57,436 nt of DNA from Prevotella sp. (GCA_017538105.1 JAFYJN010000065.1:1-57436); one strand, 5' to 3'; positions 33,459-42,421 are shown, counted from the stretch's first letter. Numbers and translations: made by a program. Notes: generated by a model from the sequence alone, not told the origin.

Positions 33459-35186
33459 ATGCATTTTAAATGGAATTACGAACCCCCTACACCCGAGCAG
33501 AAGAGAGCAGCTAAGGAACTGGCTGAGAAGATTGGCATGAGTCCTTTGCTTGCCCAATTGCTTATCCGGCGCGGCATTACTACCGAATCGGCAGCCAAAC
33601 GGTTTTTCCGTCCTCAGTTGGCTGACCTGATTAACCCCTTCCTGATGAAGGACATGGATGTGGCGGTAGACCGTTTGAACGACGCGATGGGCCGCAAGGA
33701 GCGCATTTTGGTGTATGGCGACTACGACGTGGATGGTTGCACCGCCGTAGCGTTGGTCTATAAATTTCTGCAACAGTTTTATTCAAACATCGACTACTAC
33801 ATCCCCGACCGTTACGACGAGGGATACGGTGTCAGTCGCAAAGGCATTGAGTACGCCAAGGAAACCGGTGTCAAATTGGTCATCATCCTTGACTGTGGCA
33901 TCAAGGCCATAGAAGAGATTGCGTATGCCAAGGAAGAAGGCATCGACTTCATTATCTGCGACCACCATGTGCCCGACGAGGAGATGCCTCCTGCCGTTGC
34001 CATCCTCAACCCCAAGCGCGAGGACGACAGTTACCCCTTCAAGCAGTTGTGCGGTTGCGGTGTGGGGTTCAAATTTATGCAAGCCTTTGCCAAGAACAAC
34101 AGCATCCCCTTTTCCCGTCTCATCCCACTGTTGGACTTCTGTGCTGTGAGTATCGCCGCCGACCTGGTTCCCGTGACCGACGAGAACCGCATCTTGGCCT
34201 ACCATGGTCTGAAGCAGCTGAACCAAAATCCCAACATTGGTCTGAAAGCCATCATCGACATCTGCGGACTGAACGGCCGTGAGATAGCGATGAGCGATAT
34301 CATCTTCAAGATTGGTCCGCGCATCAACGCTTCCGGGCGTATGGAGAATGGCAAGGAGAGTGTGGATTTGCTGATAGAGCGCGACTTCGCCGTTGCGTTG
34401 AGCAAGGCGAGTCACATCAACCAATACAACGAGCAGCGCAAGGACATCGACAAGCAGATGACCGAAGAGGCCAACCAAATCGTGTCGAAGTTGGAGAGTC
34501 AGAAACATCGTTCAAGTATCGTGCTTTATGATGAGAACTGGAAGAAAGGCGTCATCGGCATCGTAGCCTCCCGTCTCACTGAGATCTATTTCCGTCCTAC
34601 CGTTGTATTGACGCGTGACGCCGAATTTGCCACGGGCAGTGCCCGCAGTGTGGCCGGTTTCGATGTCTATGCCGCCATCAAGAGCTGTCGCGACCTGTTG
34701 TTGAACTTCGGCGGCCACACCTACGCTGCCGGTCTGACGTTGCGTTGGGACGACATCAAGGAGTTCCGCCAGCGTTTCCAACGTTATGTCGATGAGCATA
34801 TCCTCCCCGACCAGAAGGAAGCGATACTCGACATCGACGCCGTTGTTGATTTCAAGGACATCAATTCGAAACGTCTGCATAATGACCTGAAGCGTTTCGC
34901 CCCCTTTGGTCCCGGCAACGAGAAACCCCGTTTCTGCACCGTCGGCGTATACGATTTCGGCACCAGCAAGGTGGTGGGACGCGACCAGGAACACATCAAA
35001 CTGGAGTTGGTTGATTCGAAGTCGAACAACGTCATGAACGGCATCGCTTTCGGTCAGAGTGCCGCAGCCCGCTACATCAAGTCACACCGCAGTTTTGACA
35101 TCGTCTACACCATGGAAGACAATATATTCAAGCACGGCAACATCCAGTTACAGATAGAAGACATCCGTCCGACGGATGAGGGATGA
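33459..35186 (+). CDS. recJ: Single-stranded-DNA-specific exonuclease RecJ
   Basis: 575 residues, usual length. DHH phosphoesterase motifs: VYGDYDVDGCTA (motif I), LDCGIKA (II), CDHHVPDEEMP (III). DHHA1 and OB-fold parts follow, with the GGHTYAAGLTL motif near 420. It digests single-stranded DNA 5'-3' in recombination and repair. It lies just before recQ, its partner in RecFOR-type recombination, separated by a heptamer-rich gap. The last codons (GATGAGGGATGA) are also the first units of that repeat. Confidence 0.95.
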   Translation: MHFKWNYEPPTPEQKRAAKELAEKIGMSPLLAQLLIRRGITTESAAKRFFRPQLADLINPFLMKDMDVAVDRLNDAMGRKERILVYGDYDVDGCTAVALVYKFLQQFYSNIDYYIPDRYDEGYGVSRKGIEYAKETGVKLVIILDCGIKAIEEIAYAKEEGIDFIICDHHVPDEEMPPAVAILNPKREDDSYPFKQLCGCGVGFKFMQAFAKNNSIPFSRLIPLLDFCAVSIAADLVPVTDENRILAYHGLKQLNQNPNIGLKAIIDICGLNGREIAMSDIIFKIGPRINASGRMENGKESVDLLIERDFAVALSKASHINQYNEQRKDIDKQMTEEANQIVSKLESQKHRSSIVLYDENWKKGVIGIVASRLTEIYFRPTVVLTRDAEFATGSARSVAGFDVYAAIKSCRDLLLNFGGHTYAAGLTLRWDDIKEFRQRFQRYVDEHILPDQKEAILDIDAVVDFKDINSKRLHNDLKRFAPFGPGNEKPRFCTVGVYDFGTSKVVGRDQEHIKLELVDSKSNNVMNGIAFGQSAAARYIKSHRSFDIVYTMEDNIFKHGNIQLQIEDIRPTDEG

Positions 35187-35228
35187 GGGAGAATTGAAGG
35201 TTGAGGGTTTAGGGTTTAGGGATTAGTG
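35174..35228 (+). repeat. Heptamer array between recJ and recQ
   Basis: ggatgag, ggatgag, ggagaat, then ttgaggg, tttaggg, tttaggg, attag. The first two units overlap the last recJ codons and the stop. Confidence 0.65.
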
Positions 35229-35281
35229 TCCTGGTGTCGTCTGAACTCCCAAGTTCCCTAACTACTAAGCTTACTAATAGA

Positions 35282-37165
35282 TTGGACCGTTACGAACAAG
35301 TGCTGAAGCGTTACTGGGGTCACGACCGTTTCCGTGGCATCCAGCGTGAGATCATCGAGAGCATCGACACAGGTCACGACACCTTAGGTCTGATGCCCAC
35401 GGGTGGTGGTAAGAGCATTTGTTTTCAGGTCCCCGCCCTGCTCCACGATGGTGTATGTATCGTCATCACCCCGTTAATCGCCTTGATGAAAGACCAGGTG
35501 GCCCATCTTCGCAAGCGTGGCATCCTCGCCTCCGCCATCTATTCCGGCATGAGCCGCCAAGAGATTATCACCGTGTTGGAAAACGCCATCTTCGGCGGTG
35601 TCAAACTCTTGTACGTCTCCCCCGAACGTTTGGGCTCCGACATTTTCCAGGTGAAACTACGTCACATGAAAGTCAGTTTCATCACCGTCGATGAGGCTCA
35701 CTGCATCAGCCAGTGGGGATATGATTTCCGTCCTTCCTATCTGGAAATCGCCCATATCCGCACCCTTGTTCCCGATGCCCCCATCTTGGCATTGACCGCC
35801 ACCGCCACCCCTGTGGTCGCCGCCGACATACAGCGTCAGCTGGCCTTCACCGACGGCAGGGAATACCGCATGAGTTTCGCCCGTGAGAACCTCAGTTATG
35901 TCGTCCGCACAGCCCCCGACAAAGAAGCCGAGCTATTACATATCCTCCGTTCCATGGGTGGCAGCGCCATCGTCTATGTACGCAGCCGTCGCAAGACCCG
36001 TGAGATTGCCCAGTTGTTGGAGCATGAGGGCATCAGCGCCACCTTTTACCATGCTGGTTTGGAGCCCGCCGTTAAGGACGAACGCCAGCAGTCGTGGCAC
36101 GACGACAAGGTGCGCGTGATGGTAGCCACCAACGCCTTTGGCATGGGCATAGACAAGCCCGATGTCCGTTTGGTCATCCACACCGACTGTCCCGACTCCC
36201 CCGAAGCCTATTTCCAGGAGGCTGGTCGTGCCGGACGCGACGGCAAGCGTTCCTGGGCTGTCCTGCTTTACAACGGCAGCGACCAGCGTAAGTTACGCAA
36301 GCGTGTGGGCGACACCTTCCCCCCGAAAGAGTTTATCCGTGAGATTTACGACCATCTCGCCTATTTCTTCGAGATTGGTCTCGGCAGTGGTCGTGGAGCC
36401 ACCTTCGCCTTCGACATCGAGAAGTTTTGCCATACCTTCAAACATTTCCCCGTGCAGACCGATGCCGCCCTGCATATCCTCGAACGCAGCGGCTATATCG
36501 CCTACGACACCGACCCGGACAACCGTTCCCGTCTTTTCTTTTTACTCAACCGTCATGAATTGAACTATTTAGAGCGTTTAGTGGGTCATGAGGAGCGTAT
36601 CATTACCGCTCTGTTGCGCTTATATGGCGGATTGTTCACCGAGTATTGCTATATTGAAGAGAGTTATGTGGCTGCCCAGGCCGGTCTCAACCGTCAGGAG
36701 GTGTATATGACCTTGAAGGAACTGAAGCGGCGAAATATCCTCGACTACATCCCCCAAAGCAGCACCCCTTTGATTACCTATACCCAACGTCGTGAAGATG
36801 GTTGCGACATCGTCATTCCCCCGTCGGTATATGAAGAGCGCCGCCAGCAATATGAGGCCCGCATCAACGAGATGTTGCGTTACGCTACCGATGACAGCGT
36901 ATGCCGTAGCCGTCAGTTATTAGCGTATTTTGGCGAGACCGACAGCAAGGACTGTGGCCATTGTGATGTTTGCCAGCGGAAGCGGGGTACGTCTATGGGT
37001 GACGCCCGCCAACAGATACTCCAGTTCTTGTCCGATGGTGCGCCCCACCCCATCAGCGAGCTGCATGCATTACAATTGCCCAAGGCCAAGATGGACCAGG
37101 CCTTGGAGCAGTTAGTGCAAGAAGAAGATGTGAAGATTGACGGGGGAGAGATAATGAGGGGATAA
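35282..37165 (+). CDS. recQ: ATP-dependent DNA helicase RecQ (short form)
   Basis: About 627 residues when started at the TTG of 35282 (MDRYEQVLKRYWGH). No ATG lies early; a GTG at 35234 would add 16 residues of repeat-derived sequence. Helicase motifs: MPTGGGKSICFQVP (Walker A), VDEAHCISQWGYDF (DEAH), YFQEAGRAGRD. The RQC zinc-binding cysteines (CRSRQLL..KDCGHCDVC) are present, but the C-terminal HRDC domain is missing, as in other short Bacteroidetes RecQ copies. It unwinds 3'-5' in recombination. Confidence 0.92.
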   Translation: MDRYEQVLKRYWGHDRFRGIQREIIESIDTGHDTLGLMPTGGGKSICFQVPALLHDGVCIVITPLIALMKDQVAHLRKRGILASAIYSGMSRQEIITVLENAIFGGVKLLYVSPERLGSDIFQVKLRHMKVSFITVDEAHCISQWGYDFRPSYLEIAHIRTLVPDAPILALTATATPVVAADIQRQLAFTDGREYRMSFARENLSYVVRTAPDKEAELLHILRSMGGSAIVYVRSRRKTREIAQLLEHEGISATFYHAGLEPAVKDERQQSWHDDKVRVMVATNAFGMGIDKPDVRLVIHTDCPDSPEAYFQEAGRAGRDGKRSWAVLLYNGSDQRKLRKRVGDTFPPKEFIREIYDHLAYFFEIGLGSGRGATFAFDIEKFCHTFKHFPVQTDAALHILERSGYIAYDTDPDNRSRLFFLLNRHELNYLERLVGHEERIITALLRLYGGLFTEYCYIEESYVAAQAGLNRQEVYMTLKELKRRNILDYIPQSSTPLITYTQRREDGCDIVIPPSVYEERRQQYEARINEMLRYATDDSVCRSRQLLAYFGETDSKDCGHCDVCQRKRGTSMGDARQQILQFLSDGAPHPISELHALQLPKAKMDQALEQLVQEEDVKIDGGEIMRG

Positions 37166-37259
37166 ATGAAATCCATCGATTTCATGCCGATTACACGCGA
37201 TAGTCTATTGTGAAAACAAAGCCACAGTCGATGCAGACGCATGTACCCTAAGATTGCCA

Positions 37260-38294
37260 CTAAAAATATTCTTTTACAGCAAAATCAAACTGTTCTATAA
37301 AAATCTGTTTGAATGCGTACAGGTTGTTCTGCTCATAAAAAATGAGCATTGCTTTCTTATAGTCAACAGAATCGACAGAGCGGAAACTCAGTGGGCAATA
37401 TCCATTGGCTAACAAGATGGCATTGCTTGTGATACGAGCCGTGCGTTTATTTCCATCGGAGAATGCCTGAATATAAGAAAGGAGAAGAAGTGCAAGAATG
37501 GCCTTCTCGAAAACATTCTCATTGTTATTTATCAACTGACAAGTGTCACATAGAGCCTCACGTATTTGAAATTCATTATCCAATGGATGGTAATTAGTTC
37601 CAGTTATACCTACACGACGATGACGAATGCCCCTGTCTACTGAGAGTTCCTTTGTAAGCAACTGATGAATATCTTCTATATGGCTTACAGTAAGTTCTCG
37701 TAAGTAATCTGGATTGTCTATAATAAAGCGCAAAGCATCCTTATGATTCAGCAGCATTATTGCTTCTTCCTTGGTCTTGCCATCTGCTGTTTTACTCTCA
37801 CGAAGTAGACGCTCCGTTTCCAGTAATGAATAGGTATTACCCTCTATCTGTGACGATTTCCAACTGAGGTCTATTCCGAGACGTTCCATTTCCTTACGAT
37901 ATTCATTCTCCGTCATTTCACTGACATGTTGACGAAACTCCACCTGCAATTCATTAAGATGAGCAATCTCTTCATCTGTGAAAAGTGTTACATTAGGCAG
38001 CTGCTCCCTTATCAATTTGAAATTGAAGGAAGTTTGAACCTGTCGTTCGTCCACATCCAAGGAGAAATATGTGTCCAAGTTGAGAGGCATAAGCAGGTGT
38101 GCCTGATCAGAAAGACGATAACGAGTAGCACGAGCTCGTCCCTCTGCCACAACATCACCACTCTGAATGCCTGCAGCTATAAGACGTTTCATGGTAGCCC
38201 CACTACCCTCGAAGGCAGTTCCCTGTGCTATTTCATCCCGTGAAGACAGTGGATGATAATGCAGATACTGTAAGATTTGTCTTGAAATATCCAT
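37260..38294 (-). CDS. Fic-fold protein with winged-helix N-terminus and substituted catalytic His
   Basis: 344 residues from MDISRQILQY; the ATG upstream at 38318 is inside the -7 box. Residues 1-65 look like a winged helix (SSRDEIAQGTAFEGSGATMK). The Fic N-domain has a complete inhibitory motif (SSQIEGN), and the Fic loop reads IQAFSDGNKRT. Canonical Fic is HPFxxGN[GK]R; here His is Gln276. Known Fic enzymes transfer AMP with this His, so AMPylation as usually described is unlikely. Possible roles are target binding, an alternative chemistry or transcriptional control. It is at the edge of the A+T-rich island and downstream of the restriction operon. Confidence 0.85.
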   Translation of the reverse strand: MDISRQILQYLHYHPLSSRDEIAQGTAFEGSGATMKRLIAAGIQSGDVVAEGRARATRYRLSDQAHLLMPLNLDTYFSLDVDERQVQTSFNFKLIREQLPNVTLFTDEEIAHLNELQVEFRQHVSEMTENEYRKEMERLGIDLSWKSSQIEGNTYSLLETERLLRESKTADGKTKEEAIMLLNHKDALRFIIDNPDYLRELTVSHIEDIHQLLTKELSVDRGIRHRRVGITGTNYHPLDNEFQIREALCDTCQLINNNENVFEKAILALLLLSYIQAFSDGNKRTARITSNAILLANGYCPLSFRSVDSVDYKKAMLIFYEQNNLYAFKQIFIEQFDFAVKEYF

Positions 38295-38314
38295 CGTTAT
38301 AATCACCAATCGGT

Positions 38315-38323
38315 GCAAAATTA
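38315..38323 (-). promoter_or_regulatory. -7 promoter element of the Fic gene
   Basis: Minus-strand TAATTTTGC, 21 bases before the start codon at 38294; the tighter start choice depends on it. Confidence 0.6.
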
Positions 38324-38340
38324 GTTATTTTCCCCCAATT

Positions 38341-38394
38341 ATCGGCTCATGCAGTGCCTTAAAAAGTACAAAATCCGACTATTTTTGAGCCGAT
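38341..38394. promoter_or_regulatory. Inverted repeat upstream of the Fic gene
   Basis: ATCGGCTCA (38341-38349) and TGAGCCGAT (38386-38394) are exact inverted repeats 36 bases apart, just upstream of the Fic promoter. They could be operator half-sites bound by the protein's own winged helix, or a loop after the methyltransferase gene. Confidence 0.45.
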
Positions 38395-38470
38395 TACGTA
38401 GATAATGCGGGGGTGAAGGATGAGAAACATCACACGCAAAGGGTCCATGGGGCACACAAAGCATAAAGCA

Positions 38471-39346
38471 TCAGAAAGGTAGATAGCCTAATGGGGGGTC
38501 TTCGGAAGCAAAGAGAGTTGGCTCCAAACTTTCTGCTATCACTATATCTTTTATCTTACTACGATATTCACCGAAGTTTTTTAGATTATCAATCTCCTGT
38601 CGACGTTGGCGACTCATCTCGGCAAACTCATGTTCCTTTTCAATACCGAGGTAGCGTCGTCCTATGAGATTGGCTGCAATACCTGTAGTTGATGAACCTG
38701 CAAATGGGTCGAGCACCCATGCGTCTGGTTTTGTTGATGCTAAAATGATTCGGCACAGCAAACCTAATGGTTTCTGAGTGGGATGTTTGCCACATGTCTT
38801 TTCCCAAGGAGCGATTGCTGGCAATCGCCAGACATCGGTCATCTGTTTATCACCATTGATGGCTTTCATCAATTTGTAATTGTAATAGTGAGGAACTTTA
38901 ACCATCTTGCGAGCCCAGATAATAAACTCAGTAGAATACGTAAAGTATCGGCAAGAGATATTGGGCGGAGGGTTCGTCTTGGCCCAAGTAATCACATTGA
39001 GAATTTTAAAGCCAAGCAGCGTTAAAGCATTGGCCACAGAGAATATATTATGGTATGTCCCAGATATCCATATTGTTCCATTATCCTTCAACTTATCACG
39101 ACAAAGTGAAATCCATTTAAGGTTAAAGTCATTAATCTCTTCTTGAGACATTCCCTTATCCCAGTCACCCTTATTCACGCAAACGACCTTTCCGCTCTGA
39201 ATGCTAATTCCTCCATTTGACAGGAAATATGGTGGGTCAGCAAACACCATATCGAACTTAAAGTTGAACTGCGGAAGCAATTCAAATGTATCACCAAGCA
39301 AAAGAGTAAAAGCTCTGTTAATAGAACGGTAATAGGGTACTATCAT
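38471..39346 (-). CDS. Second DNA adenine methyltransferase of the GATC system (DpnA/MboC-type, beta class)
   Basis: 291 residues. Beta-class order: catalytic motif IV ADPPYFLSNGG near residue 35, target-recognition part in the middle, and SAM-binding motif I DPFAGSSTTGIAA near the C-terminus. This is the pattern of M.DpnA/M.MboC, which methylate GATC and in the DpnII system also single-stranded DNA. The start overlaps the endonuclease stop by four bases. Note the gene order M1-R-M2, like MboI rather than DpnII. Confidence 0.88.
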   Translation of the reverse strand: MIVPYYRSINRAFTLLLGDTFELLPQFNFKFDMVFADPPYFLSNGGISIQSGKVVCVNKGDWDKGMSQEEINDFNLKWISLCRDKLKDNGTIWISGTYHNIFSVANALTLLGFKILNVITWAKTNPPPNISCRYFTYSTEFIIWARKMVKVPHYYNYKLMKAINGDKQMTDVWRLPAIAPWEKTCGKHPTQKPLGLLCRIILASTKPDAWVLDPFAGSSTTGIAANLIGRRYLGIEKEHEFAEMSRQRRQEIDNLKNFGEYRSKIKDIVIAESLEPTLFASEDPPLGYLPF

Positions 39347-40164
39347 CCTTTTACTATATCAATAAAGGAATCTATGTTTGTTAAGTTATATATTTTTGGA
39401 ATCGAATGGTAGGCTTCTTCTAATTTGTTTCTGGCAGATTTCCATCCAATACCGTCAGTTATCCATACGAATTCATATCCTTTTACAGAATTCACTTTTG
39501 GAGCCAATTCGGTGTATGCCCTTGCCACTTCATTTAATTTTGAGCCTCCTCCACTATAGAAATTAACTTCTATCAGATATTTTGTAGATATTGTCTCTAC
39601 TAAGAAATCGAATCGTTTTTCGTCTGTTCCTAACACGGATAGTTCTGGAAATTCAGATGAATAGACTTCCTGACGAAATAGAATTCCTCTTGAACTAAAC
39701 TGTTTAGCTACCATATTCTCCATAATATGGCCACTTCTGTTTTTACGTGCATTTGTGTCAAGCCCAGTCTCTATCCCAAATACATAATCAACCAGATTTT
39801 TCACACGTTTTGTCTGAAAGATATCAGCCAGTCCTGTTTCTTCTAGGAACTCAACAACTTTTTCTTCTGATTGAAAATAGCTTTTCAGCAAAACAATACT
39901 ACCCATATTGTCAACGACAAGTTTCTTTCCATCATCTCTAACCGCTATCAATATTCCAAGTACATCAAAAGCGGATGAGTCTCTTTTCCATACATCTGAT
40001 ACACTTTCTTTTAAATTATCTTTGCCAATTAAATAGTTAAGAGTGTTCAGGCTTAATTCAATTTCTGACACATTCGTTGCTATTTTTTGAAAGTCACAGA
40101 AGAAATCCAACGTTTGGTTTGTCTCTTGTAACTGAGACATAAACAAATTGAAATCCTTATTCAT
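39343..40164 (-). CDS. DpnII/MboI-family type II restriction endonuclease (GATC)
   Basis: 273 residues. C-terminal region NRSGHIMENMVAKQF, RFDFLVETISTKYLIEVNFYSGGGSKLNEVAR is typical of the DpnII family, with a PD-(D/E)xK-like active site in FDFLVE..LIEVN. The context (flanked and overlapped by both methyltransferases) supports cleavage at GATC. The start overlaps the Dam-like gene by eight bases. The codon use is clearly A+T-richer than in the ilv or rec genes, which suggests transfer. Confidence 0.9.
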   Translation of the reverse strand: MNKDFNLFMSQLQETNQTLDFFCDFQKIATNVSEIELSLNTLNYLIGKDNLKESVSDVWKRDSSAFDVLGILIAVRDDGKKLVVDNMGSIVLLKSYFQSEEKVVEFLEETGLADIFQTKRVKNLVDYVFGIETGLDTNARKNRSGHIMENMVAKQFSSRGILFRQEVYSSEFPELSVLGTDEKRFDFLVETISTKYLIEVNFYSGGGSKLNEVARAYTELAPKVNSVKGYEFVWITDGIGWKSARNKLEEAYHSIPKIYNLTNIDSFIDIVKG

Positions 40165-41056
40165 AGTTTTTGATTAATAGTTCCGTTAATTTGCCACGTT
40201 TCGCTGGGTTGGCATTAATAGCACGAGAAGCTACGACGCGGCGAATGTTAAAGTCTGCATAAATATTCTCAAGAAAAGTATCATCTGGATTCTTAGCAGA
40301 ACAATCAGCATTACTAAGCATCCACTTCACATGAGAAAAACGATTGAGGTTCTTGCAGAAATTAGCTAGTCGTATTTGTTCTTTGTCATTGAAAGACCCT
40401 TTCGCATAAGTGTTGAAACTTGATGTTGCATTAAGTGGTCGATATGGAGGATCAAAATAGAAAAAGTTCAAGCCTTTTCCCATATAATCTACCGTCTGTT
40501 CATAATCTCCATTTAATATAACTACATTTGTTCGGTTCAACAATTCACTGTCGATAATGATTGTTTCTCTATTACATATTGTTGGCTTCACATACCTTCC
40601 GTATGGGACATTGAATTTCCCTTCGGCATTTACTCTATATAAGCCATTGAAACATGTATGGTTCAGAAATAGCAAATACTTTGTTCGTTCTATTTCATCC
40701 AACGAAGTTTCATTATAAAAGTTTCTGATATTGAGGTAATAGTTTTTCCTCTCACCTTCACCTAACGAATAATATTCTTTTTCCAAAGATGCCAGCCATT
40801 TTATTAATTCAAAAGGTTGCTCCTTGATAACACGATAAGCTGTAATAAGATGGGGATTTATGTCGTTAATCACGACTTTCTTCATATTAGGAAAAACACG
40901 AAGCATGTGAAACAACATGGCTCCTCCCCCCACGAAAGGCTCTATATACGTGAACTCCTGTTGAAAAAGTTCAACAGAAAGGTGTTCATGTAGTTGGGAT
41001 AATAGCTGTCCTTTGCCGCCAGCCCATTTTAGAAAGGGCTTCGCTTCTGCATTCAT
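40157..41056 (-). CDS. DNA adenine methyltransferase, Dam/DpnM-like (alpha class, GATC)
   Basis: 299 residues. Alpha-class order: FLKWAGGKGQLL at the N-terminus, FVGGGAMLF (motif I, SAM binding) near 42-50, target-recognition middle, FYFDPPYRPL (motif IV) near 195. These are the Dam/DpnM motifs for N6-adenine methylation of GATC. It protects host DNA from the endonuclease next to it. First gene of the R-M operon; its leader contains a long fold-back (41115-41242). Confidence 0.92.
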   Translation of the reverse strand: MNAEAKPFLKWAGGKGQLLSQLHEHLSVELFQQEFTYIEPFVGGGAMLFHMLRVFPNMKKVVINDINPHLITAYRVIKEQPFELIKWLASLEKEYYSLGEGERKNYYLNIRNFYNETSLDEIERTKYLLFLNHTCFNGLYRVNAEGKFNVPYGRYVKPTICNRETIIIDSELLNRTNVVILNGDYEQTVDYMGKGLNFFYFDPPYRPLNATSSFNTYAKGSFNDKEQIRLANFCKNLNRFSHVKWMLSNADCSAKNPDDTFLENIYADFNIRRVVASRAINANPAKRGKLTELLIKNYE

Positions 41057-41114
41057 CTTCTGTAGCCACGTTTTTCATGGATACAAAGAAAGCGTACCAC
41101 CTTTCGACTTTTAA

Positions 41115-41242
41115 CTCAGACAAAGGCAGTCCACCACAGAAGCCCATACAGAGATTAAAAGGAAAGGGGTACGCCTATAAAAGGCGTATCCGCATTCCCC
41201 GAGACTCTCTGTATAAATGTTTGGTGGACTTTTATGTCTGAG
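41115..41242. repeat. Long nested fold-back element in the restriction locus
   Basis: Three outer arms pair in order: CTCAGACA (41115-41122) with TGTCTGAG (41235-41242), AGTCCACCA (41128-41136) with TGGTGGACT (41222-41230), ATACAGAGA (41146-41154) with TCTCTGTAT (41206-41214). Inside, GGTACGCC (41168-41175) pairs with GGCGTATCC (41183-41191) with one bulge. It lies between dpnD and the Dam-like gene. It may be a structured RNA, a MITE-like insertion or an attenuator. Confidence 0.75.
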
Positions 41243-41337
41243 GTCTCTTCGAATTTAGATACTACTATCTAATTTCCATAAAGTTAGTGCGTTTTAGATA
41301 AATGTAAAAACGCGAGTGCAAATATAACAATTAATTG

Positions 41338-41532
41338 CTAAATTTCCAAGCACCCGGTTTGTTTTTCATCCTTCACGCAGAATTCCGTTCGTTCATAATC
41401 GGATGCATCCAGCACAATAGTACAATCTCGATACATTTTTCTGACTTGATTGAGGGCTTCTGCCTCATGGGAGGCAAGCACTTTTACATGCCGACATAAT
41501 ATCTCTTTTACTTCAATGCTGTAGCTCGTCAT
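41338..41532 (-). CDS. DpnD/PcfM-like small protein
   Basis: 64 residues from MTSYSIEVKEIL. The pattern SIEVKEIL..HVKVLASHEAEALNQV, then IVLDASDYERTEF fits the DpnD-PcfM family, which occurs beside Dpn restriction genes and on conjugative elements. The longer frame adds 20 hydrophobic residues from a region that looks non-coding. Its role in the restriction systems is unknown. It is first in line on the minus strand, about 280 bases before the Dam-like gene. Confidence 0.72.
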   Translation of the reverse strand: MTSYSIEVKEILCRHVKVLASHEAEALNQVRKMYRDCTIVLDASDYERTEFCVKDEKQTGCLEI

Positions 41533-41576
41533 ATCAGATGCAAAGTAACACAAAATCATCAAGAATAAGCACATTG

Positions 41577-41614
41577 GATCAAAACTTAACAAAAAAGATC
41601 AAAAATGATCAAAA
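41577..41614. other. Cluster of three GATCAAAA sites upstream of dpnD
   Basis: gatcaaaa occurs at 41577, 41597 and 41607, three copies in 38 bases, with GATC the likely target of the neighbouring restriction-modification system. Methylation-dependent control of the locus is possible. Confidence 0.55.
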
Positions 41615-41817
41615 TAATTTGGTAATTAGAAGATGAACTTAGTTATTTGCAAGAGGAAAGTCATGAATTCCCGAATAACTATATGTAAATAACATAAAAA
41701 GGCAAACATTGCATTTATGGATTCAACTTCATAGAAGACAAAGAGTAACTGATGGAAGCAAGTACGATTTACAGGCGTACTTGCTTCCTATGTCTTTCTA
41801 AATTATAATCGATCGGT

Positions 41818-42273
41818 ATGAAACACAAGAAATTGGCAGAAATGGTTACGGAAAGATGTTACGACGAAATCATAAAGAAACTCAAAGAGCATGTCGGCGA
41901 AAAGGCTTTCCTTTACATCTTTCCTGCCTTAAGAAAAGCATTAGAAAAAGGTTCTGACATAGTCCGTGAAGAAATCCTTATCAACTGGCTAAACATCGAG
42001 TCATGCCGTGTATGTGACGTATGTGGCGCAATTATGCAGAAAGGCTGGTACAACATGGGAAAGTACGCATGCAGTGAAGAATGTGTCATACAACAGGAAG
42101 GCATCACCCGTGAAGAATATGAACGCTACCAGATCTACAAGGCCACCATTCAGGATTATCTCGACAATGAGAAAGATGGAAGGAAGACCGAAGACCTCAC
42201 CCACGAAGAAATCACCTTTTTGATGGATAATTTACTCCCTGACTGCGATGCCTACTACACCGAATGGGGTTAA
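41818..42273 (+). CDS. Zinc-binding (CxxC...C) protein of mobile-element type, unknown function
   Basis: 151 residues. A likely treble-clef-like metal site CRVCDVCGAIM...YACSEECVIQ lies in the middle, between a helical N-terminal part and an acidic C-terminus (DLTHEEITFLMDNLL). Similar short proteins with CDVCG..MxxGW are common on Bacteroides conjugative elements and on islands, but I cannot name the family with confidence. It is transcribed away from the restriction operon, and no promoter with good consensus was found. Confidence 0.65.
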   Translation: MKHKKLAEMVTERCYDEIIKKLKEHVGEKAFLYIFPALRKALEKGSDIVREEILINWLNIESCRVCDVCGAIMQKGWYNMGKYACSEECVIQQEGITREEYERYQIYKATIQDYLDNEKDGRKTEDLTHEEITFLMDNLLPDCDAYYTEWG

Positions 42274-42341
42274 ACCATCTATCAATAACTAAACGATTAC
42301 AATTATAAAAACTAGCCGTTTTTCTTGAAATAGACAAAAGA

Positions 42342-42371
42342 AGCCCCTACAGCAGGAGGGCTGTAGGGGCT
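42342..42371 (-). terminator. Intrinsic terminator of ilvC
   Basis: An 11-bp stem agcccctacag/ctgtaggggct with an 8-base loop. Minus-strand sequence after it reads TCTTTTGTCTATTTC, T-rich. It closes the ilvC transcription unit. Confidence 0.7.
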
Positions 42372-42421
42372 ATGGTAGTTAATGGTTTATAGCTAAGCCA
42401 TTAGATAAATTTTCTAAAGAA

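Noticed and set aside
37166-37185. Terminator after recQ
   Set aside because: atgaaatc/gatttcat pairs over 8 bp but no T-run follows; the evidence is too weak to list.
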